Part shown: positions 52,705-61,233 of the stretch, piece after piece
Numbering within the stretch: the first letter of the stretch is position 1
How the letters are laid out: each line of letters starts with the position of its first letter
DNA from: an uncultured Desulfovibrio sp.
Lineage (GTDB): Bacteria; Desulfobacterota; Desulfovibrionia; Desulfovibrionales; Desulfovibrionaceae
Direction of reading: 5' to 3'
NCBI GenBank assembly: GCA_937926875.1
Contig: CALBAX010000136.1
Span: forward strand, 27,353-91,352
DNA length: 64,000 nt
Translations under genes and position numbers: made by a program
The notes under the pieces: model-generated
What the model was told of the DNA's origin: nothing
The model's input: the letters and a program-made list of their open reading frames with translations, nothing else
Database searches by the model: none

Positions 52705-53418
52705 ATGGACGGGAAGCGCGCAGCGGGCCGGGCCCTGTTCGGCGGCAGTTTCAACCCGCCGCATGTGGGCCATCTGCGCCTGGCCATCGAGATGGCGGAG
52801 ACCTTGCGCCCTCTGGCCGGCAGCGTGGAGCTGATGCCCTGCGCCACACCGCCGCACAAGGTGGTGAGCGGCCTGTTGCCCTTCGACCTGCGGGCCGCCA
52901 TGGTGGAGGCCTGCCTAGACGGCCTGCCGGGCCTTTCGTGCAATCGCATGGAAGCCGGGCGCCCCGGCCTATCCTATACCTGGGACACGTTGCAGGCCTG
53001 CCGCGAAGAGACACGGGAACGCCCCCTGTTTTTCATCCTCGGCAACCCGGATTATGCCCTGCTGCCCCACTGGCACCGGGGCCTGGAGCTGCCCGAGCTC
53101 TGCCAGCTGGTGGTGGTGCCGCGCGGTGAAGGCTCGGAAAAGAACTTCCTTGCCGCCACGGAAAGCATGTGGCCCGGTGCCAGGCCGTGCGAGCCTGTCC
53201 TGCCCGGGAGCCGCCGCATGCGCCTGCCCGGTGGCGGGCTGGTCCACTTCGTGCCCCTGCCGTGGATCTCGGTCAGCGCCTCGCGTATCCGCCACCGCTG
53301 GTTGCATGGCCTGAACGTGGATTTTCTGGTGCCCCGGCCCGTGCTGGACCTGCTGGACGCCCACAGGGGGACCGTGCTGGCGCACTGGCTGCCCGAGGCC
53401 GGGACGGACGATGTCTGA
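52705..53418 (+). CDS. nadD: Nicotinate-nucleotide adenylyltransferase
   Basis: 237 aa. It adenylylates nicotinate mononucleotide in NAD synthesis. The nucleotidyltransferase motif GGSFNPPHVGHLRLA (HxGH) and the C-terminal ISVSASRIR (ISxSxxR) are intact. Slightly longer than typical, with an extra segment before PLPWISV. The pairing proA-nadD is common. Confidence 0.94.
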   Translation: MDGKRAAGRALFGGSFNPPHVGHLRLAIEMAETLRPLAGSVELMPCATPPHKVVSGLLPFDLRAAMVEACLDGLPGLSCNRMEAGRPGLSYTWDTLQACREETRERPLFFILGNPDYALLPHWHRGLELPELCQLVVVPRGEGSEKNFLAATESMWPGARPCEPVLPGSRRMRLPGGGLVHFVPLPWISVSASRIRHRWLHGLNVDFLVPRPVLDLLDAHRGTVLAHWLPEAGTDDV

Positions 53419-53446
53419 TGCCGCCCAAGGGCTGCAAGAAAATATA

Positions 53447-53475
53447 TTGCTTTTTTCCCTGAAACAGACTAAATG
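53447..53475 (+). promoter_or_regulatory. Candidate promoter of tRNA-Ser
   Basis: TTGCTT, a 17-nt spacer and TAAATG, preceded by an AT-rich tract. About 40 bp before the tRNA. Hexamers are only partial matches. Confidence 0.35.
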
Positions 53476-53516
53476 ATGCTTTCGGCCTTGCTGTGCATCC
53501 ACAGCACCCAAAGAGC

Positions 53517-53613
<97 letters not shown>

Positions 53614-53621
53614 AAAATTTT

Positions 53622-53660
53622 AAAAGTCCTTTCGGGTAGTTATCCGAAAGGACTTTTTTT
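53622..53660 (+). terminator. Terminator after tRNA-Ser
   Basis: A 14-bp perfect stem (AAAAGTCCTTTCGG with CCGAAAGGACTTTT) closes an 8-nt loop, then a T-run. Confidence 0.85.
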
Positions 53661-54150
53661 ATGACCTGTTCGCTCCTTTTAAAAAGTTGCTGTGCACCTT
53701 GCCAGATGCCCGTAGCGGAGAAGTTGGGCCAGAATAGATGTGTACCTTCACTAGGAGGCCCTCACGGCAAGATACACACCTTTTTCCTCTCTTGAAGAGG
53801 TCAATGCCACGCATCGAGAACATTCTTACAGACAAGCAGATCGAAGCAGCTCGATGAGCTTATTCCCCAATGTGTATTGCCCTGGATATGTCCCGTCAGC
53901 GATGACGGTCTCGCACGAAATGAAGCGCTGCCTGACAAGACTGGAACAGCCTTCTTTTCCGCATGGGACATCCTGAACATCTGGCCTCTGATTTTACACA
54001 CTAATAAAAACAGATAGCAATTAATTAAACTCATAAAAAATCTTATTTCAAGTATATTCCAATCGAATGACATCAGCCACTTATTTCTTGAAAAATGTCT
54101 TTTACTCATATACGTTCACTTTTGACATATGAATAAAAGGAGGGACTTTT
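53661..54150. other. AT-rich spacer between tRNA-Ser and the MucR-like gene
   Basis: About 490 bp. The left part (53768-53976) holds an open frame of about 70 codons without a start that I cannot assign; it may be a worn transposase or phage fragment. The right part, about 53990-54130, is very AT-rich with A/T tracts, quite unlike the GC-rich genome. It probably contains the promoter of the MucR-like gene and sites for nucleoid-type regulators. Confidence 0.45.
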
Positions 54151-54660
54151 ATGGCTCTGGAAGACAAAGATATTTTTACTGCTATTTTCAACAAATATAG
54201 CGACCAGCCCATCGAATTCATCATGGAGCAGTACGAAAAGGCAAAAGTTCTCAATATGGCCATCGAGCGCCGTATCAATGCGCAGGCCGAGCAGCCTGTG
54301 ACGGTCGAAGAGACCGCGCCTGCCGCCCTGCCCTCCGTGGCCGAGCCCCTTCCCGTCGAAGAGGAAAAGAAGCCCGCCCCGGCCCCCAAAAAGATATTCA
54401 GCAAGGCCGACCTGGTCTTTGATCCTGCGGAAGCCATCACCGACAACACCATCACCTGCTGCCTGTGCGGCAAAGCGGCCTGTTCCCTGACCTCCCGCCA
54501 TCTGGCCAATCACGGCATCAATGTGGAAGAGTACAAATACCTCTGCGGCTATCCTTCCGAGCAGAAGCTGATGTCCCGGAATTTCGAAGCCAAGATGCGG
54601 CGCAATGTCCAGAGGGCCCAGCAGGCCCGCAAGGAAAAACTCCAGGCCGAAAAGGCCTAG
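54151..54660 (+). CDS. Ros/MucR-family transcriptional regulator
   Basis: 169 aa. The prokaryotic C2H2-type zinc finger is at about residues 103-121: C103-x2-C106 and H117-x3-H121 in TCCLCGKAACSLTSRHLANHG, followed by the family stretch VEEYKYLCGYPSEQKLMSRNF. The N-terminal about 50 residues are helical (EFIMEQYEKAKVLNMAIERR). A Pro/Glu/Ala-rich linker joins them. MucR/Ros proteins bind AT-rich DNA as H-NS-like silencers. The very AT-rich region just upstream suggests autoregulation. AAAAGGAGGG precedes the ATG. Last residues are Lys/Ala-rich. Confidence 0.88.
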   Translation: MALEDKDIFTAIFNKYSDQPIEFIMEQYEKAKVLNMAIERRINAQAEQPVTVEETAPAALPSVAEPLPVEEEKKPAPAPKKIFSKADLVFDPAEAITDNTITCCLCGKAACSLTSRHLANHGINVEEYKYLCGYPSEQKLMSRNFEAKMRRNVQRAQQARKEKLQAEKA

Positions 54661-54747
54661 TGGTATTACAGCACACGGCCTGCTCTACTCCCAGGAGCGG
54701 CCATGATCCGCCCCACAGCATCCGGTCAGGATGGAAAAGGACGAGCC

Positions 54748-54777
54748 AGGGGATGCCCCACGGGCATCCCCTTTTTT
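54748..54777 (+). terminator. Terminator after the MucR-like gene
   Basis: AGGGGATGCCC and GGGCATCCCCT form an 11-bp perfect stem with a 3-nt loop, then TTTTTT. Confidence 0.85.
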
Positions 54778-55039
54778 ATTCCGAACAGACGGTTGCATCA
54801 TATCACGAAGCCCGTATGTGAGCCTCCGATCGTCATGTCCCCCTTCCTTTCCTGCCGGTAACGCACCGTCAGGGAAGGTACCGCATGGGAAAAAAAGACA
54901 TGCGAACTGCCGTGCAGAAAGTTGCGATGCCTCTCTTCTCCAGACGGGTGGGCACGCATGACGCCAGAAAAGGAAATCCTGAGGCTCTCCCCCAATACAC
55001 GCATACCGGAAAAACTGCGGTCTCCCGCAAGGGCCTGAA
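54778..55039. other. Spacer with no clear gene
   Basis: 260 bp. A minus-strand open frame ends here at 54798 (up to 126 codons from 55178); its last residues look protein-like, but I recognise no family and it overlaps the integrase remnant. It may be a piece of a lost phage or island gene. Confidence 0.3.
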
Positions 55040-55420
55040 ATGAAAAGGCACCTGCATCACTGCAGGTACCTTGATTGTATGAAAAAAGCCGCCGTGCGTG
55101 CCGCGCGAAAGGCTGAGGAGTCCCCCGGTATCCCTTTAACAGGCTTTGGCCCCTTTTTGCTGAAGCCAAGAGCGCCAAGCACCATCAAGGATGATCGCAT
55201 CCACTATTCGCTGCACATCGTGCCGGTGCTGGGGAAAAAGAGCATCCCGGAGCTGACGGTTCACGACATTGACAAATCGTGTTCCCGATTGGAAAAGGCC
55301 GGGAAATCCCCGCAGACAGTCAGACTGTACCGACGCTGATCAAACGGCTGCTGAATTTTGCCTTGCGCAAGGGCTATAACGTTTGCAACCTGTCTTGCAG
55401 CAGCTGGAAGCCCAACGGCG
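55040..55420 (+). pseudogene. Frameshifted tyrosine recombinase (phage-type integrase) remnant
   Basis: In one frame 55040-55339 gives RAPSTIKDDRIHYSLHIVPVLGKKSI, then ELTVHDIDKS and KSPQTVRLYRR, the N-terminal SAM-like core-binding domain of phage integrases. It then hits a stop. In another frame the sequence carries on as LIKRLLNFALRKGYNVCN, the expected next helix. The catalytic domain with the R-H-R-Y residues is absent. The gene is dead. It lies 1.4 kb from tRNA-Ser, so it probably marks an old integration. Confidence 0.75.
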
Positions 55421-55966
55421 CATCAGCATTTTTCGGGAAAAGACCGGCGGACGTTCGCGTCAGGACCTCTGCCTGTGCAAAAAAACGAGCAGAGGGAAAG
55501 AAGCGAAAAAAGAGCCTTCGGCGAAAAAAGAAGTGACGCATCATGAATCTTCTTTCGCATGCTTCGCAAAGGGATACCCCCTGCCAGTCAAGGGAGCGTA
55601 CCTGAAATATGGCGGCAGGCCGCAGAGCCAGTCTACCCGTTGTGGGCACACGCTGACGCGGTGCCCCCTGCCGGGGCTGGCGACCATATTTATAGGAGGC
55701 AGACTTTCACGCGAGAGGGAAGAATAGACAGCAGCTTTTTGATCATAGAAGCTGTTGTACGACTCAGGGTGGATGTGTCATTCCAGCTTTTTAAACTTGC
55801 CGAATTGTACCTTGACACCGCAAAGGCAGCTCTTCCCCGCTCACGAATCGTAAGCTCTTGTCCAGACATATCTTGCGGATATCTGCCCATCTTGACACAG
55901 CCGTCTGACACGAAGTTGTCTTCCAGACTCTTCCTGCCAGGCGGCTGTCTTTTTTAGAGCATTTCA
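55421..55966. other. Decayed sequence after integrase remnant
   Basis: About 550 bp with only short frames on both strands, none with a family I can name. Composition is mixed. Consistent with eroded mobile-element DNA. Confidence 0.35.
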
Positions 55967-55991
55967 GTTTGAAACGCTTTGCGTTTCAAAC
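55967..55991. repeat. Perfect inverted repeat
   Basis: GTTTGAAACGC and GCGTTTCAAAC are perfect inverted 11-mers around TTT. Another hairpin-prone stretch follows directly (GGAAAAA-GCGG-TTTTTCC near 56020). No T-run suggests a plain terminator. It may be part of a dispersed palindromic element. Confidence 0.65.
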
Positions 55992-56248
55992 CATACGGCC
56001 TGTCGTTTCGGGGAAAAAGCGGTTTTTCCGCTCACTTTGGGCGGGCGGCGCCATGCCGCTTCGCGTTTTACCTTTTTCACAGGTAACGCGCTCTCATGGC
56101 TTCATAGCTCCAGTGACTGCCATGCCTAGAGGGACAGTGTGACATCCTTTGTTTGCGAGTGGGCATCTTCTGATGCCCGCAAATCACAGCCTGTTTTTTT
56201 CAGATGGGACTGAGGATCCTTTTTATCTATTTTTAATACGTAATCCCA
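55992..56248. other. Spacer upstream of the kdp operator
   Basis: About 250 bp without a gene. It contains a hairpin near 56148-56183 (GGGCATC with GATGCCC, flanked by TTTGC and GCAAA), then AT-rich sequence leading into the kdp promoter region. Confidence 0.4.
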
Positions 56249-56269
56249 TTTTTTTACACTATTTTTACC
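56249..56269 (+). promoter_or_regulatory. Putative KdpE operator of the kdp operon
   Basis: A T-run followed by ACACT and a second T-run ending ACC resembles the T-rich KdpE-binding site upstream of E. coli kdpFABC (T-run, TTTACACC). It lies about 95 bp before the first small ORF. A second T-rich stretch is at 56218-56235. Confidence 0.5.
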
Positions 56270-56363
56270 TCTGTCCTGATACCCGTTCCCCATGTCTGCC
56301 ATGAACTCGTTCGCCGGGCAGACAGGTTGCAGATATGCTGCAATGTACAAAGGAGAGGTTGAG

Positions 56364-56456
56364 ATGGATTTTGTCATGACAGGAACACTGATCGTCTGTT
56401 TTCTTCTGGTCGTAGCGCTGGCTGCCTGGTGTGACGCCCAAGGAAACAAGAAATAG
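56364..56456 (+). CDS. 30-aa membrane peptide encoded upstream of kdpF
   Basis: The peptide is MDFVMTGTLIVCFLLVVALA followed by AWCDAQGNKK: one hydrophobic helix (about residues 5-22) and a short charged C-terminus. The strong site AAAGGAGAGG precedes the ATG. The stop is 9 nt before the kdpF ATG, with GGAG of kdpF directly at it. The arrangement suggests a real first gene of the kdp operon rather than a chance frame. Its role is unknown. It could be a second KdpF-like accessory subunit. Confidence 0.6.
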   Translation: MDFVMTGTLIVCFLLVVALAAWCDAQGNKK

Positions 56457-56465
56457 GAGCACACC

Positions 56466-56543
56466 ATGCTGCTGCTTGGAATTCTGATTCTGGCCTTGGC
56501 GCTGTACCTGACGTATGCACTGGCCAATCCGGAAAAATTTTAA
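56466..56543 (+). CDS. kdpF: K+-transporting ATPase small subunit KdpF
   Basis: 25 aa (MLLLGILILALALYLTYALA then NPEKF). A single hydrophobic helix ending in the typical ALxNPExF tail marks it as KdpF, which stabilises the KdpABC complex in the inner membrane. Too short for ORF callers. GGAG lies 9 nt before the ATG. kdpA starts 19 nt after the stop. Confidence 0.9.
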   Translation: MLLLGILILALALYLTYALANPEKF

Positions 56544-56562
56544 AGCCGAGGGGACAAGAACG

Positions 56563-58275
56563 ATGCTTGAGATCGCACTGTTTTTGGCTGTCTTTGTGGT
56601 CGTGATTTTTCCGGCAGGGAAATATCTTTATCACATCGCCACCAATCAAAAGACATTTTGTGACCCTTTTTTCGACAGGTTTGACGGCATCATCTACCGC
56701 ATCTGCGGTATAGATGACCGTGACATGAACTGGAAGCAATATGTGCTGGCCCTGGTGGCTACCAACGCAGCGATGATCTTTGTTGGCTATCTGATCCTGC
56801 GTATCCAGTTCATCCCCTTCTTCAATCCCAACGGCATCGGGAACATGGAAGCCAGTTTGTCGTTCAACACCATCATCAGTTTCATGACAAACACCAACCT
56901 CCAGCATTATTCTGGCGAGTCCGGCCTGTCCTACCTAAGCCAGATGGTGGTCATCATTTACATGATGTTCACCTCTGCCGCCACGGGTGGCGCAGTGGTC
57001 ATGGCCTTTGTGCGCGGCCTGGCCGATCAGGGTGTGGGCCTGGGCAACTTCTACCGGGATCTGGTACGCAACATTACCCGTGTGCTGCTCCCGCTGTCCA
57101 TCGTCATTGCCCTCGTGCTGGTATGGCAGGGCTGCCCCCAAAACTTCTCCGCCAATGTGACCGTGCAGACCATCGAAGGCAAATATCAGGATATCGCCAT
57201 GGGCCCCATAGCCTCCCTGGTCAGCATCAAGCACCTGGGCACCAACGGGGGCGGTTTCCTGGGGGCCAATTCCACGACGCCGCTGGAAAACCCCACGGTG
57301 TTTACCGGCATGCTGGAAATGCTTTCCATGATGCTGCTCCCCGGGGCCTTCGTCGTGATGTTCGGCCTGATGGTGCGTGACCGCCGCAAGAAGGCCGGAG
57401 AGACAAGACGCTGGAGCATGGGCAGCGAAGCCCGTCCCGTGTTCGCAGTCATGTTCGCCATTTTCCTTATCGGGCTTTCTGTCTGTTACCTGTCCGAACT
57501 GGCCGGCAATCCCCGGCTGGAACAGGCCGGATTGTGTCAGGACATGGGCAGCATGGAAGGCAAGGAACTGCGTTTCGGCATAGCTCAATCGGCCCTGTTC
57601 ACCACGGTGACGACCTCATTCACCACGGGTACGGTCAACAACATGCACGACACCCTGACCCCCCTTGGTGGCATGGTGCCCCTGTTCAACATGATGCTCA
57701 ACCTCGTCTTCGGCGGCGAAGGTGTGGGGCTGGTCAACATGCTGCTCTATGTGATCCTGACGGTCTTCATCTGCGGCCTGATGGTGGGGCGTACCCCCGA
57801 ATATCTGGCCAAGAAGGTCGAAGGCCGGGAGATGAAGCTGACGGCCCTGTGCATCATCATCCACCCTCTGCTGATTCTGGGTTTCTCCGCCCTGGCGGTG
57901 TCCGTGCCTGACGGCCTGTCTGGCATCACCAACCCCGGCCCCCATGGCTTGAGCCAGGTGCTGTATGAATACGCCTCCTCGGCAGCCAACAACGGTTCCG
58001 GTTTCGAAGGCCTGGCCGACAACTCGGTCTTCTGGAATGTCACTGCCGGTCTGGCCATGTTCTTTGGCCGCTACCTGTCCATCGTCCTGGCGCTGGCCAT
58101 CGCGGGATCGCTCATGGGCAAGCAGGCGGTCAGCGAATCCGCCGGTACGCTCTGCACCGACAGCGGCACCTTCACGATCTCCCTGTTCATGGTCGTGATG
58201 ATCATCGCCGCGCTGACCTTCTTCCCCGCACTTATCCTGGGCCCTGTCGCGGAACACATGATCCTGTGGGGCTAG
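56563..58275 (+). CDS. kdpA: K+-transporting ATPase subunit KdpA
   Basis: 570 aa channel-like subunit that binds and moves K+. About ten helices and four selectivity-filter-type repeats (for example SFMTNTNLQHY; GTNGGGFLGANS; FTTVTTSFTTGTVNNMHD; AANNGSGFEGL) are visible. The start at 56563 is set by GAGGGG 9 nt upstream and the typical membrane N-terminus. The longer frame overlaps kdpF. Length is close to E. coli (557). Confidence 0.96.
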   Translation: MLEIALFLAVFVVVIFPAGKYLYHIATNQKTFCDPFFDRFDGIIYRICGIDDRDMNWKQYVLALVATNAAMIFVGYLILRIQFIPFFNPNGIGNMEASLSFNTIISFMTNTNLQHYSGESGLSYLSQMVVIIYMMFTSAATGGAVVMAFVRGLADQGVGLGNFYRDLVRNITRVLLPLSIVIALVLVWQGCPQNFSANVTVQTIEGKYQDIAMGPIASLVSIKHLGTNGGGFLGANSTTPLENPTVFTGMLEMLSMMLLPGAFVVMFGLMVRDRRKKAGETRRWSMGSEARPVFAVMFAIFLIGLSVCYLSELAGNPRLEQAGLCQDMGSMEGKELRFGIAQSALFTTVTTSFTTGTVNNMHDTLTPLGGMVPLFNMMLNLVFGGEGVGLVNMLLYVILTVFICGLMVGRTPEYLAKKVEGREMKLTALCIIIHPLLILGFSALAVSVPDGLSGITNPGPHGLSQVLYEYASSAANNGSGFEGLADNSVFWNVTAGLAMFFGRYLSIVLALAIAGSLMGKQAVSESAGTLCTDSGTFTISLFMVVMIIAALTFFPALILGPVAEHMILWG

Positions 58276-58288
58276 GAGGATCCGACCC

Positions 58289-60346
58289 ATGAGCAATAAA
58301 AGAAAGACCGCGTTCATCACTGCGGACATCCTCGCGTCCTCTTTCGTGGGCGCTTTTACCAAGCTGAATCCCCTGTACATGATGCGCAACCCTGTCATGT
58401 TCGTGGTGGAAGTGGGCTTCCTCGTGACCCTGCTGCTGTGTTTCTCCCCCAATCTCTTTGGCGGCGAAGGCGGCGAACACCTGCGGACGTACAACATCAT
58501 CGTGTCGGTCATCCTGCTGGTGACCCTGCTGTTCGCCAACTTCGCCGAAGCCGTGGCCGAAGGTCGCGGCAAGGCCCAGGCCCAGAGCCTGAAAAAGACC
58601 CAGCGCGACATGCAGGCCCGCCTGCTGTGCGAAGATGGTTCCGAAAAAATCATCAACGCCAGCGAACTGAAAAAGGGCGATCTGGTGCTGGTCAATGCCG
58701 GCGAATTGATCCCCAACGACGGCGAAGTGGTGGAAGGCGTGGCTTCGGTGGACGAATCCGCCATCACCGGTGAATCCGCGCCCGTCTTCAAGGAAAGCGG
58801 CGGTGATTTCTGCTCTGTGACCGGTGGCACCACTGTGGTCAGCGACTGGCTCAAGATCCGCATCACCTCCAACCCCGGCGAGTCTTTCCTGGACAAGATG
58901 ATCTCCCTGGTGGAAGGCGCGTCCCGCCAAAAAACGCCCAACGAGATCGCCCTGAACACCCTGCTGGTCAGCCTGACCATCATCTTCCTCATCGTGGTGG
59001 TCAGCCTGTATCCCATGGCCTGCTACAGCGGCGTGACCCTGCCCGTCTCCACCCTGGTGGCCCTGACCGTCTGCCTGATCCCCACCACCATCGGCGGTCT
59101 GCTTTCCGCCATCGGTATCGCCGGCATGGACCGTGTGGCCCGCTTCAATGTCATTGCCCTGTCCGGCAAGGCCGTGGAAGTGTGCGGTGACGTGGATACC
59201 ATGATCCTGGACAAGACCGGCACCATCACCTACGGCAACCGTATGGCGTACGACTTCCTGCCCGTGGACGGCACGGACAAGAACGAACTGATCCGCTATG
59301 CCGTGCTGTGCTCGCTGGAAGACGATACCCCTGAAGGAAAGTCCATCGTTGAACTGGGCGAGAAGCTGACCGGCAAGTGCGAAGCCCCCGCCGGCGAGAT
59401 GGTCTTCACTCCCTTCACCGCCCAGACCCGCATGAGCGGCACGGACCTGCCTGACGGCACCCGCATCCGCAAGGGAGCCGCCGACGCCATCCGGGCCTTT
59501 GTGAGCGAGGAAGGCGGCAATGCCCCTGCGGACCTGGAACTCAGCGTCAATTTTGTGGCCGAGAAGGGCGGTACGCCTCTGGTGGTCTCTGTCGACGAAC
59601 GCATCCTGGGGGTCATCTATCTCAAGGACACCATCAAGGCCGGCCTGGTGGAACGTTTTGCCCGCCTGCGGGCCATCGGCATCAAGACCATCATGTGCAC
59701 CGGTGACAACCCCCTGACGGCAGCCACCATCGCCCAGGAAGCCGGCGTGGACAGCTTCATCGCCGAATGCAAGCCCGAAGACAAGATCCGCGCCATCAAG
59801 TCCGAGCAGGCTGCCGGCAAGATCGTCGCCATGACCGGCGACGGCACCAACGATGCTCCCGCCCTGGCCCAGGCCAATGTGGGCATCGCCATGAACAGCG
59901 GCACACAGGCCGCCAAGGAAGCTGCCAATATGGTGGATCTGGATTCCGACCCGACCAAGATGCTGGATGTGGTGGAGATCGGCAAGCAGCTCCTCATTAC
60001 CCGTGGTTCGCTGACGACCTTCAGTATCGCCAACGACATCGCCAAATACTTTGCCATCATCCCGGCCATGTTCATGGTGGTATTCCCGCAAATGGCCGTA
60101 CTGAACGTCATGGGGCTGGCCACACCGCTCAGCGCCATCCTGTCGGCCCTTGTTTTCAATGCCGTCATCATCCCCTGCCTGATCCCCCTGGCCATGCGCG
60201 GCGTTCCCTACAAGCCCATGCGGGCTGAAAAGATGCTGACTCGCAACTTGCTGGTTTACGGCCTCGGTGGCGTGGTCGTTCCCTTCGTGGGCATCAAGCT
60301 CATCGACCTGGCCATCAGTCCTTTCCTGGCCGGTCTTGGCATGTAA
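58289..60346 (+). CDS. kdpB: K+-transporting ATPase subunit KdpB (P-type ATPase)
   Basis: 685 aa catalytic subunit. The phosphorylated Asp is D308 in ILDKTGTIT (E. coli D307). The TGES motif (ITGESAPV), the nucleotide-binding KGA region (RIRKGAADAIRAF) and the hinge TGDGTNDAPAL are intact. GGAGG precedes the ATG. It couples ATP hydrolysis to K+ movement through KdpA. Confidence 0.97.
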   Translation: MSNKRKTAFITADILASSFVGAFTKLNPLYMMRNPVMFVVEVGFLVTLLLCFSPNLFGGEGGEHLRTYNIIVSVILLVTLLFANFAEAVAEGRGKAQAQSLKKTQRDMQARLLCEDGSEKIINASELKKGDLVLVNAGELIPNDGEVVEGVASVDESAITGESAPVFKESGGDFCSVTGGTTVVSDWLKIRITSNPGESFLDKMISLVEGASRQKTPNEIALNTLLVSLTIIFLIVVVSLYPMACYSGVTLPVSTLVALTVCLIPTTIGGLLSAIGIAGMDRVARFNVIALSGKAVEVCGDVDTMILDKTGTITYGNRMAYDFLPVDGTDKNELIRYAVLCSLEDDTPEGKSIVELGEKLTGKCEAPAGEMVFTPFTAQTRMSGTDLPDGTRIRKGAADAIRAFVSEEGGNAPADLELSVNFVAEKGGTPLVVSVDERILGVIYLKDTIKAGLVERFARLRAIGIKTIMCTGDNPLTAATIAQEAGVDSFIAECKPEDKIRAIKSEQAAGKIVAMTGDGTNDAPALAQANVGIAMNSGTQAAKEAANMVDLDSDPTKMLDVVEIGKQLLITRGSLTTFSIANDIAKYFAIIPAMFMVVFPQMAVLNVMGLATPLSAILSALVFNAVIIPCLIPLAMRGVPYKPMRAEKMLTRNLLVYGLGGVVVPFVGIKLIDLAISPFLAGLGM

Positions 60347-60354
60347 CATGGTAC

Positions 60355-60380
60355 GCGGCCGCTCCGTCAGGAGCGGCCGC
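60355..60380 (+). other. Perfect hairpin between kdpB and kdpC
   Basis: An 11-bp perfect stem (GCGGCCGCTCC with GGAGCGGCCGC) closes a GTCA loop, 8 bp past the kdpB stop. No T-run follows. It sits in a 90-bp gap, unusual for kdpFABC, where genes usually abut. Confidence 0.75.
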
Positions 60381-60436
60381 CCAAGGCTTCTTCGTCTTCA
60401 AAATTCCTCCGCCCCTGTGCGGAACAGGAGACCAAA

Positions 60437-61072
60437 ATGCTTTCTCTGCTGCGCGCTATATACAAACCCCTCATGCTGACCCTTGTGCTGATGCTGATCT
60501 GCGGCCTGGCCTACCCTGTGCTCATGACAGGCCTCGGCCAGGCATTCTTCCCGGATCAGGCTTCCGGCAGTCTGGTAAGTGTCAACGGTCAGGCTGTGGG
60601 CTCCCGTCTGGTAGGGCAGGATTTCACGGACCCCCGTTTCATGAAGTGCCGTCCTTCGGCTGTCAGCTACAATACCTACACCCAGGCCGACAAAGACAGC
60701 GGCAGCTATGCCGGTGTGGCCTCCGGTTCCCAGAATCTTGCGGCCACCAATCCTGCCCTGGTCGAACGTGTGAAAAAAGACATGGCGGCTTTCCTGGAAG
60801 CCAACCCTGATATCAAAAAAGAAGAAATTCCTACAGATCTGCTGACTGCGCCGGGTTCCGGTCTTGAACCGTACATCAGCCCTGCGTCCGCTGCTGTCCA
60901 GATCCCCGCACTGGCCAAAACGACGAACTTGTCAGAGGAACATCTGAAAGATATCGTCAAGCGGCATACGCAGGACAAATTCCTCGGTGTTTTCGGTGGC
61001 GAGACCGTCAACGTCCTGCTGGTCAATCTGGATATCGCCAAGGAACTCGGCTTGCTTGCCGGCAGGCAGTAG
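60437..61072 (+). CDS. kdpC: K+-transporting ATPase subunit KdpC
   Basis: 211 aa. One N-terminal transmembrane helix (LTLVLMLICGLAYPVLMTGLGQAFF), then a soluble domain that acts as a catalytic chaperone for ATP binding: GSRLVGQDFTDPRFMKCRPSAVSYN, PADLLTAPGSGLEPYIS-type (here PTDLLTAPGSGLEPYIS) and TQDKFLGVFGGETVNVLLVNL. Slightly longer than E. coli (190). Confidence 0.95.
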   Translation: MLSLLRAIYKPLMLTLVLMLICGLAYPVLMTGLGQAFFPDQASGSLVSVNGQAVGSRLVGQDFTDPRFMKCRPSAVSYNTYTQADKDSGSYAGVASGSQNLAATNPALVERVKKDMAAFLEANPDIKKEEIPTDLLTAPGSGLEPYISPASAAVQIPALAKTTNLSEEHLKDIVKRHTQDKFLGVFGGETVNVLLVNLDIAKELGLLAGRQ

Positions 61073-61080
61073 GAAGACCC

Positions 61081-61147
61081 GTGCGGCATACCTCTGCTGC
61101 CGCACAAAGCGACAGTCGCGTCCTGGTAAAAAAGCCGGGGCGCGACT
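61081..61147 (+). other. Two hairpins between kdpC and kdpD
   Basis: GTGCGGCA with TGCCGCAC (61081-61105) and AGTCGCG with CGCGACT (61114-61147). They occupy the left of a 161-bp gap, so kdpDE may be expressed at a different level from the pump genes. I see no firm promoter for kdpD. Confidence 0.5.
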
Positions 61148-61233
61148 CTTGCCTTATTTTTGCCATAGGATAGGGAGGGCCGGACAGCAAGCTGCCGCGC
61201 CATGCCCTGCTGTTTTCCACCTGTGCAAAGTGA

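Noticed and set aside
53801..54109. Minus-strand 102-codon frame between tRNA-Ser and the MucR-like gene
   Set aside because: It lies in very AT-rich DNA, lacks a ribosome site and resembles nothing known.
56148..56183. Hairpin upstream of kdp as a terminator or K+/c-di-AMP riboswitch
   Set aside because: A short stem with a bulge, no adjacent U-run and none of the conserved ydaO/kimA-type core. It also lies upstream of the probable promoter.
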